From the NCBI RefSeq assembly GCF_020509005.1, contig NC_063022.1:2604001-2668000 (forward strand): DNA of 64,000 bases. Reading direction: 5' to 3'. A program made the translations under genes and the position numbers. The DNA is from Fulvia fulva (taxonomy: Eukaryota > Ascomycota > Dothideomycetes > Mycosphaerellales > Mycosphaerellaceae). Of the stretch, positions 51,962 through 63,412 are shown one piece after another; positions within the stretch are counted from its first letter, which is position 1; each line of letters begins with the position of its first letter. The notes under the pieces were generated by a model. That model was not told the DNA's origin and searched no databases. It saw nothing but the letters and a program-made list of their open reading frames with translations.

Positions 51962-53090
51962 TCAATACACCACTTCTCCTAGCTGACTGCCTCCTTGCCA
52001 AGCAGCGAGCAAGTCATGCACGGCTGACCCAGGAAGTGACGCCCCCTCCGTTTGATTCTGATATCCTGGTCCTTCGCGATCTTTCTTCTTCAGCAGATGA
52101 TACATCGACGTTAGCAATGGCACGCTCGCGCCGACTCTGGCCGCCTGCTCGACCAGGAAACCAAAAATGGGGTCCAGCTCAAGCGGTCTCCCCTTTCGTA
52201 CGTCTTGCAAAGTCGAAGGCGTGATCACATGAGTATCTCTGGCAAGCTCGACCACCTTATTTGGCAGATCTGCTGGCAGCTCTACGCCACTGGCCGCGGC
52301 AACGTCGCATGCTTCGTGCGCCAGCTGTAATACCACTGCCACGCCTTCTGATCTTTCGAGGAGCTGATGGGTGTCGAGACCTGATAGTGCGGTGCTCGGG
52401 TTGAGGGCCGCGTTGACAACAAGTTTGCGCCAACGTTCCCGGGAGACGTCTGCAGCAACTTCGAAAGCAGAATCCATGGCCACCAACCTGTCGCGACGTC
52501 GGACATCAGCCGCGAGCCGCCGAGGATCGTGGCCGGCCAGACCAAATGCGAAAGCATGCGGCTTGACGTTGACTGCTTGTTCTATGATGCCATGAGCTGC
52601 CTGGTTGCAGTTGAGGTTGCATACTGCTACCAGCACTGTATTCTTGGGAAATGCTTGTTTCAATGGCCCCTCCACGCCCATGCCGTTCTGGGCAGCGACG
52701 AGTGTTGTGTTGGGTCGGACTATACTGCGAAGATCATGCAGCATGGAATCTCGCTCTCCTGTGACCTTGGTGGCGCAGATGACATAGTCGAATCGTTGCT
52801 GCGAGGCTGCAGCAGCGATGTTCGATGCAGAAAACACCTGGTAGGGACGAAACCGGCCAGTGCCCCATGTTGAAGTCCGGAAGAGGTATCCATCGGACCT
52901 GACTTTGGCAAAGTTCGAACGACACACAACGGAGACCTGGGTGCTGCTGTTCTGAGCAATTCGCCAGCCTAGGATCGAACCAATAGCTGTGCCATGGATG
53001 GTCAGTGGAGAGATCGCATTGAAGGCTTGTGCTTTGCTTACCTCCTCCGCCGTAAACTAAGACTTTACATGACATGTTTGGAAAGGACAT
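51962..53090 (-). CDS. Ketopantoate reductase-like (ApbA/PanE family) oxidoreductase
   Basis: Exons complement(51962..52986, 53042..53090) give 357 aa. The 55 nt intron (GTAAGC...GCACAG, phase 1) completes the NAD(P)-binding loop: KVLVYGGG is joined to AIGSILGWRIA, giving G-G-G-A-I-G near residue 15. Next come DYVICATKVTGE, VAAQNGMGVE and the C-terminal catalytic half with ERWRKLVVNAALNPSTALSG (Lys and Asn as in PanE). The family reduces 2-keto acids to 2-hydroxy acids with NADPH. In this cluster it is divergent from the keto-acid-type synthetase, so a role on an aryl-pyruvate or furanone keto group is plausible but inferred. Confidence 0.85.
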
Positions 53091-54681
53091 GATCCCTGCT
53101 TTCTGCTGCTCGGTTTCGACAAAGTTTGCTTACCGCTTCTTGAGCGGAATCAAGCAGAAGTTAAGAGATGGCAATATCACCACTTCAGTCACAGCAGATA
53201 AGACAGCACTATCGAATGTCGCAGCGACGAAAGCCACACACGCATCTTGCCATATTGTCGAGAATGATCGTCCGCGCTGCTTCCGAATTTGTTTCAAATG
53301 TGCAACACATATCAGCGCTGGGATGTCACGCCGGACGGCCTGTCCGCTACGACTTGAACTGCATCCATCTATCAGACTCTCAGCTCCGCTATGAGGATTA
53401 CCCCGATAGCGACACGTGCATTGGCGAGGATCCTGGGACCCATCCTGCGATCCAGCCTCTGGTAGGCACTACGAGGTAACGTTGAACCGCCGCAGATCTA
53501 CCAACATCAGCAGCTGACTCGGGTCGAAGCGGGCCGTGATCATCGGTATCGCCGCAGTGGTCCACCGGTCGGAGATCGGGCTCTAGGAAGAGCTTCCCAA
53601 TATCTGCAACAGCAAAGGCACGGGAAGGCAGCGGCTCGGGTGATGGGAGGTGCTCAGTCAGAGCACTTGAAGGAATACGATCTCTGTTCACAGATGCATC
53701 GACAGTGGTCGGACCAGGATCGTCGAATCGTCGACCCTGGAAGATGATCGCCAGCGTTCGGTGCTGACCTTGCGGCAAGACCTTCAGCACATGCTTTTGC
53801 CTTTTGCATAACGTTATGGGCCAAGATGGTGGGACCCGATAGCTCGGCGGGTTACCTGCCACTAGCCTAACGGTCGTTCTGTCGGCGAGATATGCCTTCG
53901 CTAGTACATTACAAGATGCCTGTTGTCACGCAAGACGTCTCCACCGACGCAACGTCCTACCCGCAACACCCCCAATGGTATTCCGGAACCTGGCTCGCAC
54001 AATATACCCAACGAATTGCTTCTTCAAGTAAGCCAAGACCCAACTTCCTCCCGCGACCGGCTAACTCGCTAGAATAACGGCCGAGACGGCCCGCTCGCAG
54101 ACACATGTCAAGGCAAGGTCTCGTACGTTGTGTACGGGAGGTTTCTCAGCCTCGTATCACAAACGAAGTGCACACAAGCAATTGAGCTCGGATCACGAGC
54201 GAAGCAGTCAAGGCAAGTGCAGCCACAGCGGCGATGCCCGAGAGTTAAAAGCAACTTCACCCACCACTCACAAGACCCTTGCATATCTAACATCCCAACT
54301 AGGCATAACCTTAAATGCTTAATCTAAATGCTCGGCTGTCGGTGATTGTGCACATGCAAATACGCCACAGCCGATCGGCAAGTTGCAGCGGACGTCTGTT
54401 AACGACACCCTCTTCGTTCTCGGGAGTATGGATGTTGATAGGCAAGGGCCCTTGATTCAGTAAGTTGGGTCCTCGCTACCGACTGCTTGTCACCAGAAGA
54501 AACCTGGTTGTGGATGGTCCACATCACATGGTGCAGAACGGTCTGGGGAGCATGTTATGTTTTGATAGTGCACATCGATCGATGTCAACAAGCATGTTCG
54601 ACGCTACACGAACCTGATACTTGAAGAGGACGGAACCCAGTCTGCAGCTAACCAAGTCATTTGAAACTGCTGTTCAACATC
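53091..54681. other. Divergent region between reductase-like gene and synthetase
   Basis: 1.6 kb. A minus-strand frame (53398-53862) and a plus-strand frame near 53916 followed by GTAAGC look slightly protein-like. No domain is recognisable and no splice join produces a longer product. It must contain promoters for both biosynthetic genes. Confidence 0.4.
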
Positions 54682-57623
54682 ATGCCTGCTACGAGACAAC
54701 ATCCAGTGCACATCCTAGACTTGCTCAAGGATGCTGCTGCGTCAGATCCGTCTGTCGGGCTGCTTTATCTCAACAAAGGCTTGGCTGGTGAAGCAAAGCG
54801 GGTGCCGTATGCCCAGCTACTGAAGCAAGCTGAGGTACGTTGAATGTGATGGGCAGGCGGCTGAGAAGGGATCTGACGGTACTAGGACAATGCAGTGCGA
54901 CTGCGTAAAGCTGGCATCTTCGATCATGGCCGTACTGTCATCACTTACTTCGACACGCATGAAGAGCACGTGCTCTGGTTCTGGTCCGTCATTGCGGCGG
55001 GTGGAGTTTGTGCGGTGCTCAATCCCATCTCGAACGACCCAAAAACTGTTGCAGGCCAGCTCGACAACGTCAAATCCCTGTTCGGCGATACTCCTGTCGT
55101 GACGACACATAAGCTGTCATCGATCTTTGCAGCACGACGGCTGAACGTTGGATCCGTTGAAGACATCCTCACTCCTCGCAAGCGGGCCGCAGAGATCGAA
55201 GACAATGGCGTTCTGTCAAGAACTCACCCTTTTGACCCTGACAAGACAGCCGCCATCGTGTTCACGTCCGGAAGTACTGGTCATTCCAAGGCGGTCAAAT
55301 ACAGCCATGCAGCGCTCATTGCCTCGGTCCAAGCCAAAGCTGCGCATCTTTCGACGCATGGCTTGACTTTCATGTCATGGATTTGTGAGTGCATTAAAGC
55401 TGCTTCGACGTACCTTGCTGACTCTGCGAAGCATTCGATCATTCAGCCTGCCTTTGCGAGGTGCATCTCCAAGCACTTTTCGTGCATTCTGACCAAGTCT
55501 TTGCCCCTACTGCAGACGTCGCAGTCGAGCCGCATCGTTACTTTGAGATCCTGAGTCGATACCAGATTGGCTATACTTTCTCCCCAAACTCATTCCTTGC
55601 CGCAGCTGCCAATGCACTCGCAGAGCACGATGAGTCTGGCCAGGAGATCGACCTCAGCCATCTCCGTGTACTCTTCTGTGGAGGCGAGGCCAACAGAACA
55701 GCGACTCTGCAGGCCACAGACCAGATCATACGCAAGTTCGGTGCGCCGAAGCGGGCTATCAAACCAGTCTACGGTCTCAGCGAAACATGCTCTGCCTGCT
55801 TCTACAACCTGGAGGGCCCAGACTACGACGTTAAATATGGTAACATCTTTGCAAGCGCAGGCAAACCACTGCCCAGTGTGTTAGAAGTCAAGCTGGTGGA
55901 CCAAGAAGAGGACCAGAAAGTCTCCGATGAAGGTCTGATTCATCTTCGTGGCGACGTCCTCTTCCAAGGCTACCACAACAATGAAGAAGCCACTGCTGCT
56001 TGCATGACCGCTGATGGCTGGATGAACACTGGCGATATCGGGAAATTCGATGAGAACGGCAACCTTCTGCTCCTCGGCCGTGCCAAAGAAGTGCTCATCC
56101 TGAATGGGCAGAACTACTCTTCGTTCGAGATTGAGCATGCGATCGAGACGAGTGACATCGAAGGCCTGGAACCGTTCTATACCGCCGTGTTCTCGACATG
56201 GGACCAAGACAGACAGTCTGAAGCGCCGATTGTGCTGTTCAATCCGACCGAGGCGGCGATTGGACCAAAGAATCTTCGGGCTACATTGCAGGCTGTTGAG
56301 AAGTGTGTCTTCAGTATTTGTGCGCAGAAGGCGTTACATATCATTGCGCTACCGAAGTCATTATTACCGAAGTCAACGATTGGCAAGCTCTCCCGAGCGA
56401 AGTTGAAGAAGTCCTTCGAGACTGGTGCCTTCGACGACTTCATCGTCAGCGAGAGAGCACCACCCGTCAAGTCGAACGACATCAACGGTACCAATGGTCA
56501 CACTAACGGAACCAATGGCCACGCAGTCAAGACCTTCCCGTCACCTCTTCAGAAAGAGATCGCCGAGATATATGCTTCCATCGTCGGCGTATCCTCGTCC
56601 GAGCTCATGGGGCAAGATGCACTGCTATCAAGCGGCATCAACTCGATGGGTTTCATGCGGCTGAAGAAAGCTCTTGAAAACAACCTCAAGATCCACCAAG
56701 AGATTCCAATGCCACTGTTGATCCGCTGCCACTCGGTCGCCGATCTGGAACACGAACTGACACTCTTAGGAACAGTGTCAACCCAGTACGATCCAATTGT
56801 CCCACTCTTTACGGAAGGAAGCAAACAGCCTCTCTTCCTGCTTCATCCCGGTGCCGGTGAGTTCCTCTGCTGGATTGGACTCTTGAAGTATCTACCGGAC
56901 AGGCCGATCTACGCTCTCCGCGCCAAAGGTCTACATCCCGGTGAAGGGACTTTTGATGGGATAGAGGATTTGTTGAAGTGCTACTATGATGCCATGCGGA
57001 GGGTACAACCTCACGGTCCTTATGCTATGCTCGGCTACTGCTTTGGAGGTCTTCTGGGCTTCGAGCTCGGCAAGATGTTCGAAGCTGCGGGTGAGACTGT
57101 CGTTTACTGTGGTGGTATCGACAACCCTCCTGATCCGAAGCCAACGATTGGACAAGTTCAGTACCGCAAGCTGATGATTGATGTGCTGCCTGTCGTTACC
57201 GAGCTGACCGAAGACGACGCTCAGAAGTTTGCAGATGAAACAGCACACCTGAGCGATGAAGGGTTCTACGAGATCCTCTTCACCAAGTTCTCTCCAGAGC
57301 TCATCGAGAACATGGACATTACAGTCCCTCGACTTCAGGCTTATGGTCGGGTTGAAGATGTGATGCGTCAGATTGCAAGCAAGTATGAACCAACGGGTGA
57401 TCTTGGAACCATGGATATCTTCTGCGCCGATCCTATGCCACACTTTGGTGCGACGCCGGAGGTGTGGAAAAGAGATGTCCTTGGTGGGTGGAGGGAGTTT
57501 GTGCGAGGGGAGAATGTCAACTTTCATTACGTGCAAGGCACGCACATCAGTCTGATTAAGGAGCCGCATATCAAGGACTTTCAGAGGATTGTTAATGAGG
57601 CTTTTGAGAAGCGTGGCATCTAG
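54682..57623 (+). CDS. NRPS-like synthetase, adenylation-thiolation-thioesterase (A-T-TE)
   Basis: Exons 54682..54834, 54886..55384 and 55432..57623 give 947 aa, the usual size of A-T-TE enzymes. Adenylation: A3 FTSGSTGHSKAVKYSH (~177), A4 SFDHS created by the second splice, A5 YGLSET (~330), A7 NTGDIG (~415), GRAKEVLILNGQNY. An Asn-Gly-Thr repeat linker follows. Thiolation: phosphopantetheine Ser in GINSMGF (~620). Thioesterase: LLHPGAGEFLCW, GYCFGG with Cys in place of the usual Ser (~752), GIDNPP, and His in QGTHISL (~921). There is no condensation domain. Relatives such as TdiA, AtrA, MicA and BtyA dimerise aryl-pyruvates to quinones, furanones or butenolides. Introns of 51 and 47 nt have good signals. 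Confidence 0.93.
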
Positions 57624-58278
57624 GGTGGAGATTGTAATGGTTGCTCAGCTTTCGGTCGGCTCTTTCACCAGCATGCATAACTTACCCAAGTGTTTGATTA
57701 AGACCACTTACTCCGGTCGGGCATCTTCACAGCGTAGTACTGCTTTCACAGCGGGTGGTTGTCGTGCAATTGGCTCATCTCGCCCTTTCAGCTAGGATAT
57801 CCTGACAGGAACGGTCTCCCGATGCACGCAGACTCCATCTGCACTACCAACACAGGCCACGGACACAGCATACTCGGCAGCCTCGGCTCGGAGTGGTCTT
57901 GCTGGCCGAACAGGCGTGCTGGCCGCGCTGGCACGAACCAGAGGCGGTCGCTTGCATGCCGAGATTGCTGGAGTATCGCTGGAACGCAATCTATACCACT
58001 GATGGTTCGCTTATGGTAAGACGCGGTCTAGACTGCGTTTCGCAAAAGGCAACCTGACACACCATCTCTGCACATCGCACAGGCACGCCGGTGAGCATAA
58101 TAACAGCCCAACAGTTTCAGGACTCTGTCTTCGCTTTCTTTCTTCCCATCACTCCTAATCTGTACCGAACCAACTTTAGACCGTTATGAGCTTGTTTGCA
58201 TATCAAGTCCAGCAGTACCCGTGGACCATCTCTGGAAACAGACACCCATTCTAGGTGGGTAATGAGTGTCAGGAAGGA
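57624..58278. other. Intergenic region after the synthetase
   Basis: 655 bp holding the synthetase 3' end and the promoter of the next gene; a pyrimidine-rich patch near 58130-58160. No gene supported. Confidence 0.45.
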
Positions 58279-59097
58279 ATGAGCCTCACTGAAATCAGCT
58301 GCAGAATGGACAACGTTTTCGAGCAGCTCGATGCAAAAGCATCTTGCTTGCTACGAGAACTATTCGCCACAAATCCAACTATCCAGCAAGATTTCGAGAA
58401 CATCCTGCAACTTAAACAGTTCCCAAAGTTCTCTCAAGCTGCCTTGGGTGGACTCCTCGAAACTCTACCAATCACTATTTCGATCAGCGAACGTTCGCTC
58501 AGCACACGACGAACGAGTGGTCTAGCCTCCGATCGTCGACGCAGCGAAGACTACGTTGGCTACCAGTGCGCTTTCAAGATGCCAGATGAAACTGACTGCC
58601 TCACTTGGACGTGTATACCATATGTCAACGAGACATACTTTACAGGTCTAGCCAGGATACTCGCCGCGGCAGGAAATCGGGGCGACCCCATGACAAACGG
58701 CCAGTCTGTGACCGAGCTCGAGTTCGAGATCAAAGCTGGCTTGAAGGCCATGTTCTGCCATCGTCACACTGAACAGGAGAAGGTTGAGCAGGTTGATCGG
58801 CTAGCACAACCCATTCGAGATTGCGTCCAGCGTTGGCGCCATCAGGAGAGAAGATGGCGTGAGCTTGGGAAGAGTGTCGTTAACGGACCGGCAAGGCCTA
58901 ACGGACCTAATGGAACGAGTCGCGGCCGGCATGATGACTCGGCTGTGTGGTCGAGTAGCTCTTCGAGCAACACGTCTGATCGAGCTGAGAGGGAGAATGA
59001 AGGCTTGAAGGAGCAGATTCGGTATTTGAGAGAGGAGAATCATCGTTTGAGGGAGGAGGTTGCAGATCTCAGTGGTGGCTATCGCCGTGAGCATTGA
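58279..59097 (+). CDS. Hypothetical protein with C-terminal coiled coil
   Basis: 272 aa from the ATG at 58279; upstream the frame lacks an ATG. The N-terminal 200 residues contain an unrecognised mixed domain (TDCLTWTCIPYVNETYFTGLARIL, MFCHRHTEQEKVEQVDRLAQPI). A Gly/Asn/Ser linker with SSSSSNTSD follows, then a leucine-zipper-like heptad stretch at about 240-265 (ENEGLKEQIRYLREENHRLREEV). The coiled coil suggests a dimer. No basic region characteristic of bZIP precedes the heptads, so a transcription factor is not supported. It lies at the edge of the metabolite cluster; membership is open. Confidence 0.65.
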   Translation: MSLTEISCRMDNVFEQLDAKASCLLRELFATNPTIQQDFENILQLKQFPKFSQAALGGLLETLPITISISERSLSTRRTSGLASDRRRSEDYVGYQCAFKMPDETDCLTWTCIPYVNETYFTGLARILAAAGNRGDPMTNGQSVTELEFEIKAGLKAMFCHRHTEQEKVEQVDRLAQPIRDCVQRWRHQERRWRELGKSVVNGPARPNGPNGTSRGRHDDSAVWSSSSSSNTSDRAERENEGLKEQIRYLREENHRLREEVADLSGGYRREH

Positions 59098-59433
59098 GAG
59101 CGGACTGTTGTTAGTGGGTGAATCTCTACTCTTGAGGCTGGTTGTGCTGCTTACTGGCGATGTCGTTATTCGGAATCACGCAATGGGTAGCAGTGAATAT
59201 GGCAGTCGGTCTTTCCTTTGTTAATCAGTCTGCAAGCGAAGCAAGAGCTGGAGACTGGCAGAGGTACAGGTTAAGGATTGCGAAAGAGATGATATCGCCA
59301 CAGTCGTCGGTGTACGAGCATGGTAAATTCGTGCTGCATGTGATTGATGAGTCAGCGGTCGTCCGTTCTGTTCAGGTAGCTCTCGAACTTGCTTTCTTCT
59401 CTCTCCGTTTTCCCTCACCCATTGCCAACCACC
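59098..59433. other. Intergenic leader of the F-box-like pair
   Basis: 336 bp. The plus frame from 59142 is open and runs into the F-box-like frame only by reading through the intron at 59497. The ATG at 59434 with its intron is preferred. Confidence 0.4.
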
Positions 59434-59963
59434 ATGGCCTCATCTGCCCTCTGCAACGCTGGCGGGCCGAGCAAGACAGACACAGCCACAGAACAAGTAA
59501 GTCTAACCCTCAGATTTCTGTGACCTCGCCAACACTTAGGCAGAGAAAAGGCCTGCTCGACCTACCCGCAGAGATATGGTCCAAGATCGGCAAAATCGTG
59601 ATCGCAGACTCCAATCACCTCTCCGCCACTGCATTCTGGGAGTCGCCAAAGCACCCCGACTTCTACCATCAACCTCCTATCCCCCGCACTTGTCGCATTC
59701 TGCGCGAAGAGCCACTGCCGCAGTTCTACAGTACACGTGTGCATATCCACTGTGCAAACTTCTCACGAATTACTGTGTGGCTGCGACGCATCGGCCCAGA
59801 GTTGCGCCGCTGCCTACGCGGAACAGTGGTACTTCGTAGTCTGTTTGAATCGGAGGAGCACTTTCGCCAGCGCCTGATGAGAACATTGGGGGTCGAATTG
59901 GAGCTGGACACAACGCCTACTGGCCTGAACCCAGTGATCTGGCACAATGTGCGGTTCCTGTAG
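59434..59963 (+). CDS. Small F-box-like protein (copy A of a tandem pair)
   Basis: Exons 59434..59496 and 59544..59963 give 160 aa. The start is ACCATGG. The 47 nt intron has GTAAGT and the acceptor GGCAG; the nearer TTAG acceptor would put the frame wrong. The F-box-like start GLLDLPAEIWSKIGKIVI is followed by PPIPRTCRILREEPLPQFYSTRVHI, RRIGPELRRCL and the end WHNVRFL. It is a short member of the fungal F-box-like/2EXR group, with the same block order as the copy about 200 bp downstream. Target unknown. Confidence 0.7.
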
Positions 59964-60177
59964 GATCGCTCCTACTGGAAGGATAATGCAAGGCCGATGG
60001 AGCATGAGTAGGGTAGCTGAAGATCTCGAGTCGAGTCGAGATGAGATGCGTATGCCCAACGAGCAAGTTTCTAGCATGTGATCGATGAGTAAGCGCAGTA
60101 AAAACTGTCCCCCTTTTGCTCATACTGTACTCCCCTTTCATCTCCGTTCAAGACATTCGTCGCCAACAGTCGTCGAA

Positions 60178-60596
60178 ATGGGCCAGTCTCCTTGACCTCC
60201 CGGCCGAGATCTTGCCAAATCGGCAAACACGCCATCGACAACGAGCGTCGCGTCTGCGGGGGCGGTCTCAATGTGTGGAAGTCAACATACCACCAGCCAC
60301 CAATTACGCGCACCTGCCGCTTGCTCCGCGAAGAGCTGCTACCCTACTTCTACAGCACCAAAGTCTTGATAACGTGCGGAGCTGACGATGAGGAGCTTGG
60401 ACTCTGGCTCCGTACGATCGGCCCTGAAAACCGGCGCGCGATCGTGGGAATCAAGAGGGCAACGTTCTGCCCAGGTGGTATGGACGAAGAGAGCGAGTAC
60501 AAGGAAAACTGGGGCGTGGAGCTGAAGATCGAGATGGAGACTTTGACGAATGGTATAAAGCAGTTGCAGCGGATGAGCAGGATCCGATTCTTGTAG
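60178..60596 (+). pseudogene. F-box-like copy B, frameshifted
   Basis: SLLDLPAEIL is readable in one frame (about 60186-60216), then the homology jumps to another frame as CQIGKHAIDNERRVCGG, continuing YHQPPITRTCRLLREELLPYFYSTKVLI, LWLRTIGPENRRAI and MSRIRFL to the stop at 60596. Compared with copy A, the stretch GAGAT...ATCGGC is two bases shorter, which explains the break. No GT-AG intron can mend it. Copy B is therefore a tandem duplicate that has lost its reading frame, unless translation starts downstream. Confidence 0.65.
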
Positions 60597-60808
60597 GCGC
60601 AATGATATTGGGCCAGTGGAAAGTCACAATGACTCGATGTCTCGATTGTGGCATCAGCAGTATAAGCGGCCGGGTTGATACACTTCAGCTGGGTATTGCA
60701 ACAGTCGCCTCAACTGTCTAGACGGACGCCAGTCAGCAGTAAATATACTTGCCTGGGAACGCTCTCTTCAGCCCCTCTGAACGCCCTCGCTATGCCATAC
60801 GCTCACAC

Positions 60809-63412
60809 TCAATTCCTAAAAGTCATACTCCGTCCCGGGCCCTCCTTCTGATTCCTCGGCATACCCTTTGGCGCATCTAGCGACGTAGCATACGGATTCT
60901 TTTGCTTCTCCTCCTTCTTGCGCTCCTTCGCACTCTTTCGAGGCTCCCGCGGTGGGTTGAGTATGCTCGGCGCTGCAGCATAGTCGAACGGTGTGTCGTC
61001 CTCGATCTCGCTATCTTCCTCCCCGTTCCGCTTCGCCTCTTTTTCGGCTTTCTTCGCCGCCTTCCTCGCTGCTTTTCGCTCTGCCTTCTCACGCTGTTCT
61101 TGGTCGCGACCACTGACTGGAGTCAATGACACTTCGTCCGTGTTTGCTGCCATGCCGTCGTCCTCCACATTTGCGAACTTGTCTATCGTGCGCTTTCGCT
61201 TCCCGTTGCGCTCTTTGAGGATAAAAGTGTCATCGTCAGCCGGCACTTCCACAGCTGGAGCAGGAATAGGTTCTGGTGTCGGCGGCTCCGCTTCCACCTC
61301 GTTCGGATTGGCGAAGATCTCTGCTGTTAGTGGTGGTAGGGGTACAGCCAGGGAAACGTTGCTAGTCGATGACATCTCCCGCTTTTGATGCGCGCTGTTG
61401 TCGAAAGCTGAACCCCAGAAGGTTGAAGTTGAACTTCGCAGCGGGAGTGATGTCGAAGGTTTGTAGTCGGCCATAGAAGCTGTGCCAGAAGCACTTGCAG
61501 TGGGTCCCGTCTTTTCTGGCGTTGCTTCTGCTGGGGCTGCTTGTACAGGCGCTGATTTCCGCGGTGCTTGCGGCTCGATTTTGTTGAGAATGTCCATCAT
61601 TGCTGGTCCCTCCTTTCCTGCCTCCTTCGCCTTCGCAATCACACTGACCAGCTCATCCGCCCTCAGCTTGACGGTCTGTGTTGTCGGCTGCGCTACACCA
61701 AGCAATGCCAGTCGGTTCGGTGGCATGGCCTTGGCAATGCTCAGCACTTGATGGTTCGGCATGACATAGTGCGTGCTGTCGTCTTGCTCTCTTGCCACTT
61801 CGTCTCGCCACTTGTGCACTGCGCGGAAGACGGAGAACTGCTCTTTCGAGAAGAGTGCTGGGGTTCGCGACAGCATCTTATACCATCCTCCAGCACCTTG
61901 TCCCAATTCTGCGTCGTAGATCGGGTGCTCGTATCTCTGTAATGCGACCTCGGTACTCTTCTGTAGCACATCCCACAGCTTGTCACCCTCGTGATCTGGC
62001 TTTGAGAAGTCCGACCTCTGCACTAGCTCATTCCGCATATTGTCGAAGATGTAAAGCAGGAAGTGGGTGTCGCTTCTGGCGTAGTCGAACAATTCTTGCG
62101 GAAGTGGCCGTATCCGCCAGTCTGCCATCTGATACTGCTTTTGCGCGTCAAAGTTGATGAACTTCTTCAGAAGGAAAGCCAGACTTCCACCAGTGTAGCC
62201 CAATGCTCGTGAGGCATAATGCGTGTCGAAGAGCGCGACAATGTACAGTCCAAGGTCTCGTTGCAGCCACACAATGTCCATGTATGCGCCGTGCAAGATC
62301 TTGAGGATGCCAGGATCGGCAAACACCTCATTCAAGCATTGCATCTTTCTCCTCCACGGCTGAAGCGTATCCACAACCCAGTCCTTGTCGCGCGTGCTGA
62401 TCTGCATGAGTGATACTATACCTATGTATGTCCTGCTGTCGTGATGTTCCAGATCGATTGCAATCTCTTTCGCCTGCTTCAACTCTTCAAGCATTTCGTA
62501 TAGTGCTTCCTCGGTATCGACGAATGTGGCGGTCGTGGATTCGAAGGGCTGGTACATGATCGGTTCGCTGATGGTATAGACGGACGACGGGTATCGGTAC
62601 TGCTCGATTTCAAGCTGGTAGGGGTGTGGGTATCTGTTTGGTACGTTAGGATCAATGTTCCAACAGCGGAGTTTCAAAGACTTGGATGTAGGAAAGAAGA
62701 ACTCGAAGCGTGAAGCTTTGTTACTGAAAGAGAAAAGATGCTTCAGACCATCTTCATGGTCCAGCACACCAAGTCGAGAGTGAGAAATGAGATGGTAGGC
62801 GTACGATTCTTGCGTGTCCTCGTCAGAAGCGATGGGCGAAGTCTCCAGCGGCACTGCAGCATGCGGTTTGCTCTGCAGGAGCGGCTTGAAGGGAAGCACC
62901 TCATCGTTCTTGGGCACGTGGTCGAAGTGCAGCTGTGGCTTCTCAAGCTCCTGTGTCTTGAGCGCGGCAGCGATTCGAGAGACCTTGGGCGGTTTGGAAG
63001 GAGCCGCCTGGGATTGTACTTAGCGGTGTCATCTCTTGCCAGTATTATACCATTTTACCTGCTCAATTCCCGGACTCAATCTCTTCACAGCGCCAGTAAA
63101 CTCATCCAAGGCAGTATCGGCGCGCTCGAGCAGGCTGTCGACGACATCAACGACGGCCTTCCAGTTGCCTTCGACCGAGTCGATATCTTTCAGTCGCGGA
63201 GGACGTACAAGCTCCGTGTTCGCTGTCGAAACGCCCAGAAGACGTTCCGCAAGACCCAGAAGACGCGCATTCTGCTGGTCGAGGGTGGTGCCGACAGACG
63301 AGTCGAGCGATCGGTGGAAGGCGAGGTCTTCGTTGCCGAGTGAGTTGGCGCTGCGGATGGTCGCGAGGAGGGACGATTTGATGTTCGCTTCGAGGCTGTT
63401 GAAGTCCTCCAT
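60809..63412 (-). CDS. rrp6: Exosome 3'-5' exoribonuclease RRP6
   Basis: Exons complement(60809..63007, 63059..63412) give 850 aa. The start is MEDFNSLEANIKSSL; the frame upstream lacks ATG. An N-terminal PMC2NT-type helical region (1-115) binds the Rrp47 cofactor in relatives. The DEDD-Y exonuclease has AIDLEHHDSRTYIGIVSLMQIS (~300), LHGAYMDIVWLQRDL and FDYARSDTHFLLYIFDNM (~430, Tyr and Asp). An HRDC domain follows (about 510-555: FRAVHKWRDEVAREQD, VMPNHQVLSIAKAMPPN). The Lys-rich tail ends GMPRNQKEGPGRSMTFRN, as in other fungi. The intron of 51 nt has GTAAAA and CCCAG. RRP6 trims rRNA, snoRNA and aberrant RNA in the nucleus. Confidence 0.96.

Noticed and set aside
53398..54327. Possible small genes between reductase and synthetase
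   Set aside because: No domain, no consistent splice join; best join meets a stop at once.
58279..59097. bZIP transcription factor
   Set aside because: Leucine heptads are present, but no basic DNA-binding region precedes them.
59142..59963. Single-exon 273 aa reading of F-box-like copy A
   Set aside because: The first 100 residues are not protein-like and cross a clear GTAAGT intron; the spliced ATG at 59434 fits better.
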